Assembly: GCA_963995525.1 (NCBI GenBank)
Contig: CAXEFP010000908.1
Coordinates: forward strand, 744,001-808,000
Source: Escarpia spicata
Lineage: Eukaryota > Annelida > Polychaeta > Sabellida > Siboglinidae
Reading direction: 5' to 3'
Length of the DNA: 64,000 nucleotides
The notes below the pieces were generated by a model. That model was not told the origin of the DNA and ran no database searches. It worked only from the letters and a program-made list of their open reading frames with translations. Made by a program: the position numbers and the translations under genes. Shown piece by piece: positions 9,414 through 23,800 of this stretch (its first letter is position 1; the number at the start of each line of letters is the position of its first letter).

Positions 9414-12022
9414 TTGTCTAAAGCAGCAGTACATTCAGTACTCACGAGACAAACATGTCCCATGTCAAAATGTTCGAAAAAAATTAATCCATATCACAGC
9501 AAAACGGTATTTGTAGTGCACTTTTTTTGGCGGAAGGATCCTTAATGTGGTCTTACCCCAAATATATGTTTTGCATGTTACAAATCTTCACGAAGGCTAG
9601 ATTGATATCAAGCTACACACATAACTAGATTAACCCCAAATGGGAATGCATGTTACCGTTTTATCCCCGTCACGTAAGTTACAAGAACATATTACGTAAG
9701 TTATAGGTGTGAAAACTCATCCCCATTTGATGTTTTATCTTTTCTAAAGCAGCAGTACATTCAGTACTCACGAGACAAACATGTCCCATGTCAAAATGTT
9801 CGAAAAAAATTAATGCATATCACAGCAAAACGGTATTTGTAGTGCACTTTTTTCGGCGGAAGGATCCTTACTGTGGTCTTACCCCAAATAGATGTTTTGC
9901 ATGTTACAAATCTTCACGAAGGCTAGATTGATATCAAGCTACACACATAACTAGATTAACCCCAAATGGGAATGCATGTTACCGTTTTATCCCCGTCACG
10001 TAAGTTACAAGAACATATTACGTAAGTTATAGGTGTGAAAACTCATCCCCATTTGATGTTTTATCTTGTCTAAAGCAGCAGTACATTCAGTACTCACGAG
10101 ACAAACATGTCCCATGTCAAAATGTTCGAAAAAAATTAATGCATATCACAGCAAAACGGTATTTGTAGTGCACTTTTTTCGGCGGAAGGATCCTTAATGT
10201 GGTCTTACCCCAAATAGATGTTTTGCATGTTACAAATCTTCACGAAGGCTAGATTGATATCAAGCTACACACATAACTAGATTAATCACAAATGGGAATG
10301 CATGTTACCGTTCTATCTCCGTCACGTAAGTTACAAGAACATATTACGTAAGTTATAGGTGTGAAAACTAATCCCCATTTGAAGTTTTTTCTTATCTAAA
10401 GCAGCAGTACATTCAGTACTCACGAGACAAACATGTCCCATGTCAAAGTGTTCGAAAAAAATTAATGCATATCACAGCAAAACGGTATTTGTAGTGCACT
10501 TTTTTCGGCGGAAGGATCCTTAATGTGGTCTTATCCCAAATAGATGATTTGCATGTTACAAATCTTCACGAAGGCTAGATTGATATCAAGCTACACACAT
10601 AACTAGATTAACCCCAAATGGGAATGCATGTTACCGTTTATCCCCGTCACGTAAGTTACAAGAACATATTACGTAAGTTATAGGTGTGAAAACTCATCCC
10701 CATTTGAAGTTTTTTCTTGTCTAAAGCAGCAGTACATTCAGTACTCACGAGACAAACATGTCCCATGTCAAAATGTTCGAAAAAAATTAATGCATATCAC
10801 AGCAAAACGGTATTTGTAGTGCACTTTTTTCGGCGGAAGGATCCTTACTGTGGTCTTACCCCAAATAGATGTTTTGCATGTTACAAATCTTCACGAAGGC
10901 TAGATTGATATCAAGCTACACACATAACTAGATTAACCCCAAATGGGAATGCATGTTACCGTTTTATCCCCGTCACGTAAGTTACAAGAACATATTACGT
11001 AAGTTATAGGTGTGAAAACTCATCCCCATTTGATGTTTTATCTTGTCTAAAGCAGCAGTACATTCAGTACTCACGAGACAAACATGTCCCATGTCAAAAT
11101 GTTCGAAAAAAATTAATGCATATCACAGCAAAACGGTATTTGTAGTGCACTTTTTTCGGCGGAAGGATCCTTAATGTGGTCTTACCCCAAATAGATGTTT
11201 TGCATGTTACAAATCTTCACGAAGGCTAGATTGATATCAAGCTACACACATAACTAGATTAATCACAAATGGGAATGCATGTTACCGTTCTATCTCCGTC
11301 ACGTAAGTTACAAGAACATATTACGTAAGTTATAGGTGTGAAAACTAATCCCCATTTGAAGTTTTTTCTTATCTAAAGCAGCAGTACATTCAGTACTCAC
11401 GAGACAAACATGTCCCATGTCAAAGTGTTCGAAAAAAATTAATGCATATCACAGCAAAACGGTATTTGTAGTGCACTTTTTTCGGCGGAAGGATCCTTAA
11501 TGTGGTCTTATCCCAAATAGATGATTTGCATGTTACAAATCTTCACGAAGGCTAGATTGATATCAAGCTACACACATAACTAGATTAACCCCAAATGGGA
11601 ATGCATGTTACCGTTTTATCCCCGTCACGTAAGTTACAAGAACATATTACGTAAGTTATAGGTGTGAAAACTCATCCCCATTTGAAGTTTTTTCTTGTCT
11701 AAAGCAGCAGTACCTTCAGTACTCACGAGACAAACATGTCCCATATCAAAGTGTTCGAAAAAAATTAATGCATATCACAGCAAAACGGTATTTGTAATGC
11801 ACTTTTTTCGGCGGAAGGATATTTAATGTGGTCTTACCCCAAATAGATGTTTTGCATGTTACAAATCTTCACGAAGGCTAGATTGATATCAAGCTACACA
11901 CATAACTAGATTTACCCCAAATGGGAATGCATGTTACCGTTTTATCCCCGTCACGTAAGTTACAAGAACATATTACGTAAGTTATAGGTGTGAAAACTCA
12001 TCCCCATTTGATGTTTTGAATC
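9414..12022 (+). repeat. Irregular eight-monomer segment
   Basis: Monomer order is H-D-C-A (9414-10716) then D-C-A-G (10717-12022). The first half resembles the 2895-6154 pentamer without its G. The A monomer at 10392 ends with GAAGTTTTTTCTTGTC, which elsewhere nearly always precedes G, yet D follows here, so a G monomer looks to have been lost or skipped by exchange. The same A lacks one T (GTTTAT for GTTTTAT near 10636), and the G at 11695 carries a 2-base insertion near 12017 (GTTTTGAATC). Confidence 0.88.
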
Positions 12023-15000
12023 TTGTCTAAAGCAGCAGTACATTCAGTACTCACGAGACAAACATGTCCCATGTCAAAATGTTCGAAACAAATTAATGCA
12101 TATCACAGCAAAACGGTATTTGTAGTGCACTTTTTTCGGCGGAAGGATCATTACTGTGGTCTTACCCCAAATAGATGTTTTGCATGTTACAAATCTTCAC
12201 GAAGGCTAGATTGATATCAAGCTACACACATAACTAGATTAATCCCAAATGGGAATGCATGTTACCGTTTTATCCCCGTCACGTAAGTTACAAGAACATA
12301 TTACGTAAGTTATAGGTGTGAAAACTCATCCCCATTTGATGTTTTATCTTGTCTAAAGCAGCAGTACATTCAGTACTCACGAGACAAACATGTCCCATGT
12401 CAAAATGTTCGAAAAAAATTAATGCATATCACAGCAAAACGGTATTTGTAGTGCACTTTTTTCGGCGGAAGGATCCTTAATGTGGTCTTACCCCAAATAG
12501 ATGTTTTGCATGTTACAAATCTTCACGAAGGCTAGATTGATATCAAGCTACACACATAACTAGATTAATCACAAATGGGAATGCATGTTACCGTTCTATC
12601 TCCGTCACGTAAGTTACAAGAACATATTACGTAAGTTATAGGTGTGAAAACTAATCCCCATTTGAAGTTTTTTCTTATCTAAAGCAGCAGTACATTCAGT
12701 ACTCACGAGACAAACATGTCCCATGTCAAAGTGTTCGAAAAAAATTAATGCATATCACAGCAAAACGGTATTTGTAGTGCACTTTTTTCGGCGGAAGGAT
12801 CCTTAATGTGGTCTTATCCCAAATAGATGATTTGCATGTTACAAATCTTCACGAAGGCTAGATTGATATCAAGCTACACACATAACTAGATTAACCCCAA
12901 ATGGGAATGCATGTTACCGTTTTATCCCCGTCACGTAAGTTACAAGAACATATTACGTAAGTTATAGGTGTGAAAACTCATCCCCATTTGATGTTTTATC
13001 TTGTCTAAAGCAGCAGTACATTCAGTACTCACGAGACAAACATGTCCCATGTCAAAATGTTCGAAAAAAATTAATGCATATCACAGCAAAACGGTATTTG
13101 TAGTGCACTTTTTTCGGCGGAAGGATCCTTACTGTGGTCTTACCCCAAATAGATGTTTTGCATGTTACAAATCTTCACGAAGGCTAGATTGATATCAAGC
13201 TACACACATAACTAGATTAACCCCAAATGGGAATGCATGTTACCGTTTTATCCCCGTCACGTAAGTTACAAGAACATATTACGTAAGTTATAGGTGTGAA
13301 AACTCATCCCCATTTGATGTTTTATCTTGTCTAAAGCAGCAGTACATTCAGTACTCACGAGACAAACATGTCCCATGTCAAAATGTTCGAAAAAAATTAA
13401 TGCATATCACAGCAAAACGGTATTTGTAGTGCACTTTTTTCGGCGGAAGGATCCTTAATGTGGTCTTACCCCAAATAGATGTTTTGCATGTTACAAATCT
13501 TCACGAAGGCTAGATTGATATCAAGCTACACACATAACTAGATTAATCACAAATGGGAATGCATGTTACCGTTCTATCTCCGTCACGTAAGTTACAAGAA
13601 CATATTACGTAAGTTATAGGTGTGAAAACTAATCCCCATTTGAAGTTTTTTCTTATCTAAAGCAGCAGTACATTCAGTACTCACGAGACAAACATGTCCC
13701 ATGTCAAAGTGTTCGAAAAAAATTAATGCATATCACAGCAAAACGGTATTTGTAGTGCACTTTTTTCGGCGGAAGGATCCTTAATGTGGTCTTATCCCAA
13801 ATAGATGATTTGCATGTTACAAATCTTCACGAAGGCTAGATTGATATCAAGCTACACACATAACTAGATTAACCCCAAATGGGAATGCATGTTACCGTTT
13901 TATCCCCGTCACGTAAGTTACAAGAACATATTACGTAAGTTATAGGTGTGAAAACTCATCCCCATTTGATGTTTTATCTTGTCTAAAGCAGCAGTACATT
14001 CAGTACTCACGAGACAAACATGTCCCATGTCAAAATGTTCGAAACAAATTAATGCATATCACAGCAAAACGGTATTTGTAGTGCACTTTTTTCGGCGGAA
14101 GGATCATTACTGTGGTCTTACCCCAAATAGATGTTTTGCATGTTACAAATTTCACGAAGGCTAGATTGATATCAAGCTACACACATAACTAGATTAACCC
14201 CAAATGGGAATGCATGTTACCGTTTTATCCCCGTCACGTAAGTTACAAGAACATATTACGTAAGTTATAGGTGTGAAAACTCATCCCCATTTGATGTTTT
14301 ATCTTGTCTAAAGCAGCAGTACATTCAGTACTCACGAGACAAACATGTCCCATGTCAAAATGTTCGAAAAAAATTAATGCATATCACAGCAAAACGGTAT
14401 TTGTAGTGCACTTTTTTCGGCGGAAGGATCCTTAATGTGGTCTTACCCCAAATAGATGTTTTGCATGTTACAAATCTTCACGAAGGCTAGATTGATATCA
14501 AGCTACACACATAACTAGATTAATCACAAATGGGAATGCATGTTACCGTTCTATCTCCGTCACGTAAGTTACAAGAACATATTACGTAAGTTATAGGTGT
14601 GAAAACTAATCCCCATTTGAAGTTTTTTCTTATCTAAAGCAGCAGTACATTCAGTACTCACGAGACAAACATGTCCCATGTCAAAGTGTTCGAAAAAAAT
14701 TAATGCATATCACAGCAAAACGGTATTTGTAGTGCACTTTTTTCGGCGGAAGGATCCTTAATGTGGTCTTATCCCAAATAGATGATTTGCATGTTACAAA
14801 TCTTCACGAAGGCTAGATTGATATCAAGCTACACACATAACTAGATTAACCCCAAATGGGAATGCATGTTACCGTTTTATCCCCGTCACGTAAGTTACAA
14901 GAACATATTACGTAAGTTATAGGTGTGAAAACTCATCCCCATTTGATGTTTTATCTTGTCTAAAGCAGCAGTACATTCAGTACTCACGAGACAAACATGT

Positions 15001-18000
15001 CCCATGTCAAAATGTTCGAAAAAAATTAATGCATATCACAGCAAAACGGTATTTGTAGTGCACTTTTTTCGGCGGAAGGATCCTTACTGTGGTCTTACCC
15101 CAAATAGATGTTTTGCATGTTACAAATCTTCACGAAGGCTAGATTGATATCAAGCTACACACATAACTAGATTAACCCCAAATGGGAATGCATGTTACCG
15201 TTTTATCCCCGTCACGTAAGTTACAAGAACATATTACGTAAGTTATAGGTGTGAAAACTCATCCCCATTTGATGTTTTATCTTGTCTAAAGCAGCAGTAC
15301 ATTCAGTACTCACGAGACAAACATGTCCCATGTCAAAATGTTCGAAAAAAATTAATGCATATCACAGCAAAACGGTATTTGTAGTGCACTTTTTTCGGCG
15401 GAAGGATCCTTAATGTGGTCTTACCCCAAATAGATGTTTTGCATGTTACAAATCTTCACGAAGGCTAGATTGATATCAAGCTACACACATAACTAGATTA
15501 ATCACAAATGGGAATGCATGTTACCGTTCTATCTCCGTCACGTAAGTTACAAGAACATATTACGTAAGTTATAGGTGTGAAAACTAATCCCCATTTGAAG
15601 TTTTTTCTTATCTAAAGCAGTACATTCAGTACTCACGAGACAAACATGTCCCATGTCAAAGTGTTCGAAAAAAATTAATGCATATCACAGCAAAACGGTA
15701 TTTGTAGTGCACTTTTTTCGGCGGAAGGATCCTTAATGTGGTCTTATCCCAAATAGATGATTTGCATGTTACAAATCTTCACGAAGGCTAGATTGATATC
15801 AAGCTACACACATAACTAGATTAACCCCAAATGGGAATGCATGTTACCGTTTTATCCCCGTCACGTAAGTTACAAGAACATATTACGTAAGTTATAGGTG
15901 TGAAAACTCATCCCCATTTGATGTTTTATCTTGTCTAAAGCAGCAGTACATTCAGTACTCACGAGACAAACATGTCCCATGTCAAAATGTTCGAAACAAA
16001 TTAATGCATATCACAGCAAAACGGTATTTGTAGTGCACTTTTTTCGGCGGAAGGATCATTACTGTGGTCTTACCCCAAATAGATGTTTTGCATGTTACAA
16101 ATCTTCACGAAGGCTAGATTGATATCAAGCTACACACATAACTAGATTAACCCCAAATGGGAATGCATGTTACCGTTTTATCCCCGTCACGTAAGTTACA
16201 AGAACATATTACGTAAGTTATAGGTGTGAAAACTCATCCCCATTTGATGTTTTATCTTGTCTAAAGCAGCAGTACATTCAGTACTCACGAGACAAACATG
16301 TCCCATGTCAAAATGTTCGATAAAAATTAATGCATATCACAGCAAAACGGTATTTGTAGTGCACTTTTTTCGGCGGAAGGATCCTTAATGTGGTCTTACC
16401 CCAAATAGATGTTTTGCATGTTACAAATCTTCACGAAGGCTAGATTGATATCAAGCTACACACATAACTAGATTAATCACAAATGGGAATGCATGTTACC
16501 GTTCTATCTCCGTCACGTAAGTTACAAGAACATATTACGTAAGTTATAGGTGTGAAAACTAATCCCCATTTGAAGTTTTTTCTTATCTAAAGCAGCAGTA
16601 CATTCAGTACTCACGAGACAAACATGTCCCATGTCAAAGTGTTCGAAAAAAATTAATGCATATCACAGCAAAACGGTATTTGTAGTGCACTTTTTTCGGC
16701 GGAAGGATCCTTAATGTGGTCTTATCCCAAATAGATGATTTGCATGTTACAAATCTTCACGAAGGCTAGATTGATATCAAGCTACACACATAACTAGATT
16801 AACCCCAAATGGGAATGCATGTTACCGTTTTATCCCCGTCACGTAAGTTACAAGAACATATTACGTAAGTTATAGGTGTGAAAACTCATCCCCATTTGAT
16901 GTTTTATCTTGTCTAAAGCAGCAGTACATTCAGTACTCACGAGACAAACATGTCCCATGTCAAAATGTTCGAAAAAAATTAATGCATATCACAGCAAAAC
17001 GGTATTTGTAGTGCACTTTTTTCGGCGGAAGGATCCTTACTGTGGTCTTACCCCAAATAGATGTTTTGCATGTTACAAATCTTCACGAAGGCTAGATTGA
17101 TATCAAGCTACACACATAACTAGATTAACCCCAAATGGGAATGCATGTTACCGTTTTATCCCCGTCACGTAAGTTACAAGAACATATTACGTAAGTTATA
17201 GGTGTGAAAACTCATCCCCATTTGATGTTTTATCTTGTCTAAAGCAGCAGTACATTCAGTACTCACGAGACAAACATGTCCCATGTCAAAATGTTCGAAA
17301 AAAATTAATGCATATCACAGCAAAACGGTATTTGTAGTGCACTTTTTTCGGCGGAAGGATCCTTAATGTGGTCTTACCCCAAATAGATGTTTTGCATGTT
17401 ACAAATCTTCACGAAGGCTAGATTGATATCAAGCTACACACATAACTAGATTAATCACAAATGGGAATGCATGTTACCGTTCTATCTCCGTCACGTAAGT
17501 TACAAGAACATATTACGTAAGTTATAGGTGTGAAAACTAATCCCCATTTGAAGTTTTTTCTTATCTAAAGCAGCAGTACATTCAGTACTCACGAGACAAA
17601 CATGTCCCATGTCAAAGTGTTCGAAAAAAATTAATGCATATCACAGCAAAACGGTATTTGTAGTGCACTTTTTTCGGCGGAAGGATCCTTAATGTGGTCT
17701 TATCCCAAATAGATGATTTGCATGTTACAAATCTTCACGAAGGCTAGATTGATATCAAGCTACACACATAACTAGATTAACCCCAAATGGGAATGCATGT
17801 TACCGTTTTATCCCCGTCACGTAAGTTACAAGAACATATTACGTAAGTTATAGGTGTGAAAACTCATCCCCATTTGATGTTTTATCTTGTCTAAAGCAGC
17901 AGTACATTCAGTACTCACGAGACAAACATGTCCCATGTCAAAATGTTCGAAACAAATTAATGCATATCACAGCAAAACGGTATTTGTAGTGCACTTTTTT

Positions 18001-19190
18001 CGGCGGAAGGATCATTACTGTGGTCTTACCCCAAATAGATGTTTTGCATGTTACAAATCTTCACGAAGGCTAGATTGATATCAAGCTACACACATAACTA
18101 GATTAACCCCAAATGGGAATGCATGTTACCGTTTTATCCCCGTCACGTAAGTTACAAGAACATATTACGTAAGTTATAGGTGTGAAAACTCATCCCCATT
18201 TGATGTTTTATCTTGTCTAAAGCAGCAGTACATTCAGTACTCACGAGACAAACATGTCCCATGTCAAAATGTTCGAAAAAAATTAATGCATATCACAGCA
18301 AAACGGTATTTGTAGTGCACTTTTTTCGGCGGAAGGATCCTTAATGTGGTCTTACCCCAAATAGATGTTTTGCATGTTACAAATCTTCACGAAGGCTAGA
18401 TTGATATCAAGCTACACACATAACTAGATTAATCACAAATGGGAATGCATGTTACCGTTCTATCTCCGTCACGTAAGTTACAAGAACATATTACGTAAGT
18501 TATAGGTGTGAAAACTAATCCCCATTTGAAGTTTTTTCTTATCTAAAGCAGCAGTACATTCAGTACTCACGAGACAAACATGTCCCATGTCAAAGTGTTC
18601 GAAAAAAATTAATGCATATCACAGCAAAACGGTATTTGTAGTGCACTTTTTTCGGCGGAAGGATCCTTAATGTGGTCTTATCCCAAATAGATGATTTGCA
18701 TGTTACAAATCTTCACGAAGGCTAGATTGATATCAAGCTACACACATAACTAGATTAACCCCAAATGGGAATGCATGTTACCGTTTTATCCCCGTCACGT
18801 AAGTTACAAGAACATATTACGTAAGTTATAGGTGTGAAAACTCATCCCCATTTGATGTTTTATCTTGTCTAAAGCAGCAGTACATTCAGTACTCACGAGA
18901 CAAACATGTCCCATGTCAAAATGTTCGAAAAAAATTAATGCATATCACAGCAAAACGGTATTTGTAGTGCACTTTTTTCGGCGGAAGGATCCTTACTGTG
19001 GTCTTACCCCAAATAGATGTTTTGCATGTTACAAATCTTCACGAAGGCTAGATTGATATCAAGCTACACACATAACTAGATTAACCCCAAATGGGAATGC
19101 ATGTTACCGTTTTATCCCCGTCACGTAAGTTACAAGAACATATTACGTAAGTTATAGGTGTGAAAACTCATCCCCATTTGATGTTTTATC
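12023..19190 (+). repeat. Hexamer HOR, E-C-A-D-C-A, three copies and a partial fourth
   Basis: Complete units lie at 12023-13978 (1956 bp), 13979-15930 (1952 bp) and 15931-17886 (1956 bp), followed by E-C-A-D at 17887-19190. E and D alternate strictly, each followed by a C-A pair. The second unit is short because its E lacks one base (AAATTTCACG near 14150) and its last A lacks three (GCAGTAC instead of GCAGCAGTAC near 15618). This is the longest run of one simple HOR in the window. The fourth unit breaks when C1 (CAACATAACGG) replaces C at 19191. Confidence 0.94.
17887..18212 (+). repeat. Monomer class E, representative
   Basis: Markers: TTCGAAACAAA (A7 run broken) and GGATCATTACTG, which removes the BamHI site. 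Nine copies. Left-hand copies (6807 to 17887) have CATGTC, right-hand copies (47227, 49183, 60267) have CATATC. The stretch GCGGAAGGATCATT matches the conserved 3' end of eukaryotic 18S rRNA genes over 14 bases, probably by chance. Confidence 0.92.
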
Positions 19191-20820
19191 TTGTCTAAAG
19201 CAGCAGTACATTCAGTACTCACGAGACAAACATGTCCCATGTCAAAATGTTCGAAAAAAATTAATGCATATCACAACATAACGGTATTTGTAGTGCACTT
19301 TTTTCGGCGGAAGGATCCTTAATGTGGTCTTACCCCAAATAGATGTTTTGCATGTTACAAATCTTCACGAAGGCTAGATTGATATCAAGCTACACACATA
19401 ACTAGATTAATCACAAATGGGAATGCATGTTACCGTTCTATCTCCGTCACGTAAGTTACAAGAACATATTACGTAAGTTATAGGTGTGAAAACTCATCCC
19501 CATTTGATGTTTTATCTTGTCTAAAGCAGCAGTACATTCAGTACTCACGAGACAAACATGTCCCATGTCAAAATGTTCGAAAAAAATTAATGCATATCAC
19601 AGCAAAACGGTATTTGTAGTGCACTTTTTTCGGCGGAAGGATCCTTAATGTGGTCTTATCCCAAATAGATGATTTGCATGTTACAAATCTTCACGAAGGC
19701 TAGATTGATATCAAGCTACACACATAACTAGATTAACCCCAAATGGGAATGCATGTTACCGTTTTATCCCCGTCACGTAAGTTACAAGAACATATTACGT
19801 AAGTTATAGGTGTGAAAACTCATCCCCATTTGATGTTTTATCTTGTCTAAAGCAGCAGTACATTCAGTACTCACGAGACAAACATGTCCCATGTCAAAAT
19901 GTTCGAAAAAAATTAATGCATATCACAGCAAAACGGTATTTGTAGTGCACTTTTTTCGGCGGAAGGATCCTTAATGTGGTCTTACCCCAAATAGATGTTT
20001 TGCATGTTACAAATCTTCACGAAGGCTAGATTGATATCAAGCTACACACATAACTAGATTAATCACAAATGGGAATGCATGTTACCGTTCTATCTCCGTC
20101 ACGTAAGTTACAAGAACATATTACGTAAGTTATAGGTGTGAAAACTAATCCCCATTTGAAGTTTTTTCTTATCTAAAGCAGCAGTACATTCAGTACTCAC
20201 GAGACAAACATGTCCCATGTCAAAGTGTTCGAAAAAAATTAATGCATATCACAGCAAAACGGTATTTGTAGTGCACTTTTTTCGGCGGAAGGATCCTTAA
20301 TGTGGTCTTATCCCAAATAGATGATTTGCATGTTACAAATCTTCACGAAGGCTAGATTGATATCAAGCTACACACATAACTAGATTAACCCCAAATGGGA
20401 ATGCATGTTACCGTTTTATCCCCGTCACGTAAGTTACAAGAACATATTACGTAAGTTATAGGTGTGAAAACTCATCCCCATTTGAAGTTTTTTCTTGTCT
20501 AAAGCAGCAGTACCTTCAGTACTCACGAGACAAACATGTCCCATATCAAAGTGTTCGAAAAAAATTAATGCATATCACAGCAAAACGGTATTTGTAATGC
20601 ACTTTTTTCGGCGGAAGGATATTTAATGTGGTCTTACCCCAAATAGATGTTTTGCATGTTACAAATCTTCACGAAGGCTAGATTGATATCAAGCTACACA
20701 CATAACTAGATTAACCACAAATGGGAATGCATGTTACCGTTTTATCCCCGTCACGTAAGTTACAAGAACATATTACGTAAGTTATAGGTGTGAAAACTCA
20801 TCCCCATTTGATGTTTTATC
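17887..20820 (+). repeat. Nine-monomer block, copy 1 of 3
   Basis: Order E-C-A-D-C1-B-C-A-G, 2934 bp. The same order, including the rare C1 variant with CAACATAACGG, recurs at 49183 and 60267. This copy differs from the other two in having CATGTC rather than CATATC in E, and AACCAC rather than AACCCC in G. It overlaps the end of the hexamer HOR and the start of the mosaic segment. Confidence 0.9.
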
Positions 20821-23800
20821 TTGTTTAAAGCAGCAGTACATTCAGTACTCACGAGACAAACATGTCCCATGTCAAAATGTTCGAAACAAATTAATGCATA
20901 TCACAGCAAAATGGTATTTGTAGTGCACTTTTTTTGGTGGAAGGATCCTTAATGTGGTCTTACCCCAAATATATGTTTTGCATGTTACAAATCTTCACGA
21001 AGGCTAGATTGATATCAAGCTACACACATAACTAGATTAACCACAAATGGGAATGCATGTTACCGTTTTATCCCCGTCACGTAAGTTACAAGAACATATT
21101 ACGTAAGTTATAGGTGTGAAAACTCATCCCCATTTGATGTTTTATCTTGTCTAAAGCAGCAGTACATTCAGTACTCACGAGACAAACATGTCCCATGTCA
21201 AAATGTTCGAAAAAAATTAATGCATATCACAGCAAAACGGTATTTGTAGTGCACTTTTTTCGGCGGAAGGATCCTTAATGTGGTCTTATCCCAAATAGAT
21301 GATTTGCATGTTACAAATCTTCACGAAGGCTAGATTGATATCAAGCTACACACATAACTAGATTAACCCCAAATGGGAATGCATGTTACCGTTTTATCCC
21401 CGTCACGTAAGTTACAAGAACATATTACGTAAGTTATAGGTGTGAAAACTCATCCCCATTTGATGTTTTATCTTGTCTAAAGCAGCAGTACATTCAGTAC
21501 TCACGAGACAAACATGTCCCATGTCAAAATGTTCGAAAAAAATTAATGCATATCACAGCAAAACGGTATTTGTAGTGCACTTTTTTCGGCGGAAGGATCC
21601 TTAATGTGGTCTTATCCCAAATATATGATTTGCATGTTACAAATCTTCACGAAGGCTAGATTGATATCAAGCTACACACATAACTAGATTAACCCCAAAT
21701 GGGAATGCATGTTACCGTTTTATCCCCGTCACGTAAGTTACAAGAACATATTACGTAAGTTATAGGTGTGAAAACTCATCCCCATTTGAAGTTTTTTCTT
21801 GTCTAAAGCAGCAGTACCTTCAGTACTCACGAGACAAACATGTCCCATATCAAAGTGTTCGAAAAAAATTAATGCATATCACAGCAAAACGGTATTTGTA
21901 ATGCACTTTTTTCGGCGGAAGGATATTTAATGTGGTCTTACCCCAAATAGATGTTTTGCATGTTACAAATCTTCACGAAGGCTAGATTGATATCAAGCTA
22001 CACACATAACTAGATTAACCACAAATGGGAATGCATGTTACCGTTTTATCCCCGTCACGTAAGTTACAAGAACATATTACGTAAGTTATAGGTGTGAAAA
22101 CTCATCCCCATTTGATGTTTTATCTTGTCTAAAGCAGCAGTACATTCAGTACTCACGAGACAAACATGTCCCATGTCAAAATGTTCGAAAAAAATTAATG
22201 CATATCACAGCAAAACGGTATTTGTAGTGCACTTTTTTCGGCGGAAGGATCCTTAATGTGGTCTTATCCCAAATAGATGATTTGCATGTTACAAATCTTC
22301 ACGAAGGCTAGATTGATATCAAGCTACACACATAACTAGATTAACCCCAAATGGGAATGCATGTTACCGTTTTATCCCCGTCACGTAAGTTACAAGAACA
22401 TATTACGTAAGTTATAGGTGTGAAAACTCATCCCCATTTGATGTTTTATCTTGTCTAAAGCAGCAGTACATTCAGTACTCACGAGACAAACATGTCCCAT
22501 GTCAAAATGTTCGAAAAAAATTAATGCATATCACAGCAAAACGGTATTTGTAGTGCACTTTTTTCGGCGGAAGGATCCTTAATGTGGTCTTACCCCAAAT
22601 AGATGTTTTGCATGTTACAAATCTTCACGAAGGCTAGATTGATATCAAGCTACACACATAACTAGATTAATCACAAATGGGAATGCATGTTACCGTTCTA
22701 TCTCCGTCACGTAAGTTACAAGAACATATTACGTAAGTTATAGGTGTGAAAACTAATCCCCATTTGAAGTTTTTTCTTATCTAAAGCAGCAGTACATTCA
22801 GTACTCACGAGACAAACATGTCCCATGTCAAAGTGTTCGAAAAAAATTAATGCATATCACAGCAAAACGGTATTTGTAGTGCACTTTTTTCGGCGGAAGG
22901 ATCCTTAATGTGGTCTTATCCCAAATAGATGATTTGCATGTTACAAATCTTCACGAAGGCTAGATTGATATCAAGCTACACACATAACTAGATTAACCCC
23001 AAATGGGAATGCATGTTACCGTTTTATCCCCGTCACGTAAGTTACAAGAACATATTACGTAAGTTATAGGTGTGAAAACTCATCCCCATTTGATGTTTTA
23101 TCTTGTCTAAAGCAGCAGTACATTCAGTACTCACGAGACAAACATGTCCCATGTCAAAATGTTCGAAAAAAATTAATGCATATCACAGCAAAACGGTATT
23201 TGTAGTGCACTTTTTTCGGCGGAAGGATCCTTAATGTGGTCTTATCCCAAATATATGATTTGCATGTTACAAATCTTCACGAAGGCTAGATTGATATCAA
23301 GCTACATACATAACTAGATTAACCCCAAATGGGAATGCATGTTACCGTTTTATCCCCGTCACGTAAGTTACAAGAACATATTACGTAAGTTATAGGTGTG
23401 AAAACTCATCCCCATTTGATGTTTTATCTTGTCTAAAGCAGCAGTACATTCAGTACTCACGAGACAAACATGTCCCATGTCAAAATGTTCGAAAAAAATT
23501 AATGCATATCACAGCAAAACGGTATTTGTAGTGCACTTTTTTCGGCGGAAGGATCCTTAATGTGGTCTTATCCCAAATATATGATTTGCATGTTACAAAT
23601 CTTCACGAAGGCTAGATTGATATCAAGCTACATACATAACTAGATTAACCCCAAATGGGAATGCATGTTACCGTTTTATCCCCGTCACGTAAGTTACAAG
23701 AACATATTACGTAAGTTATAGGTGTGAAAACTCATCCCCATTTGAAGTTTTTTCTTGTCTAAAGCAGCAGTACCTTCAGTACTCACGAGACAAACATGTC

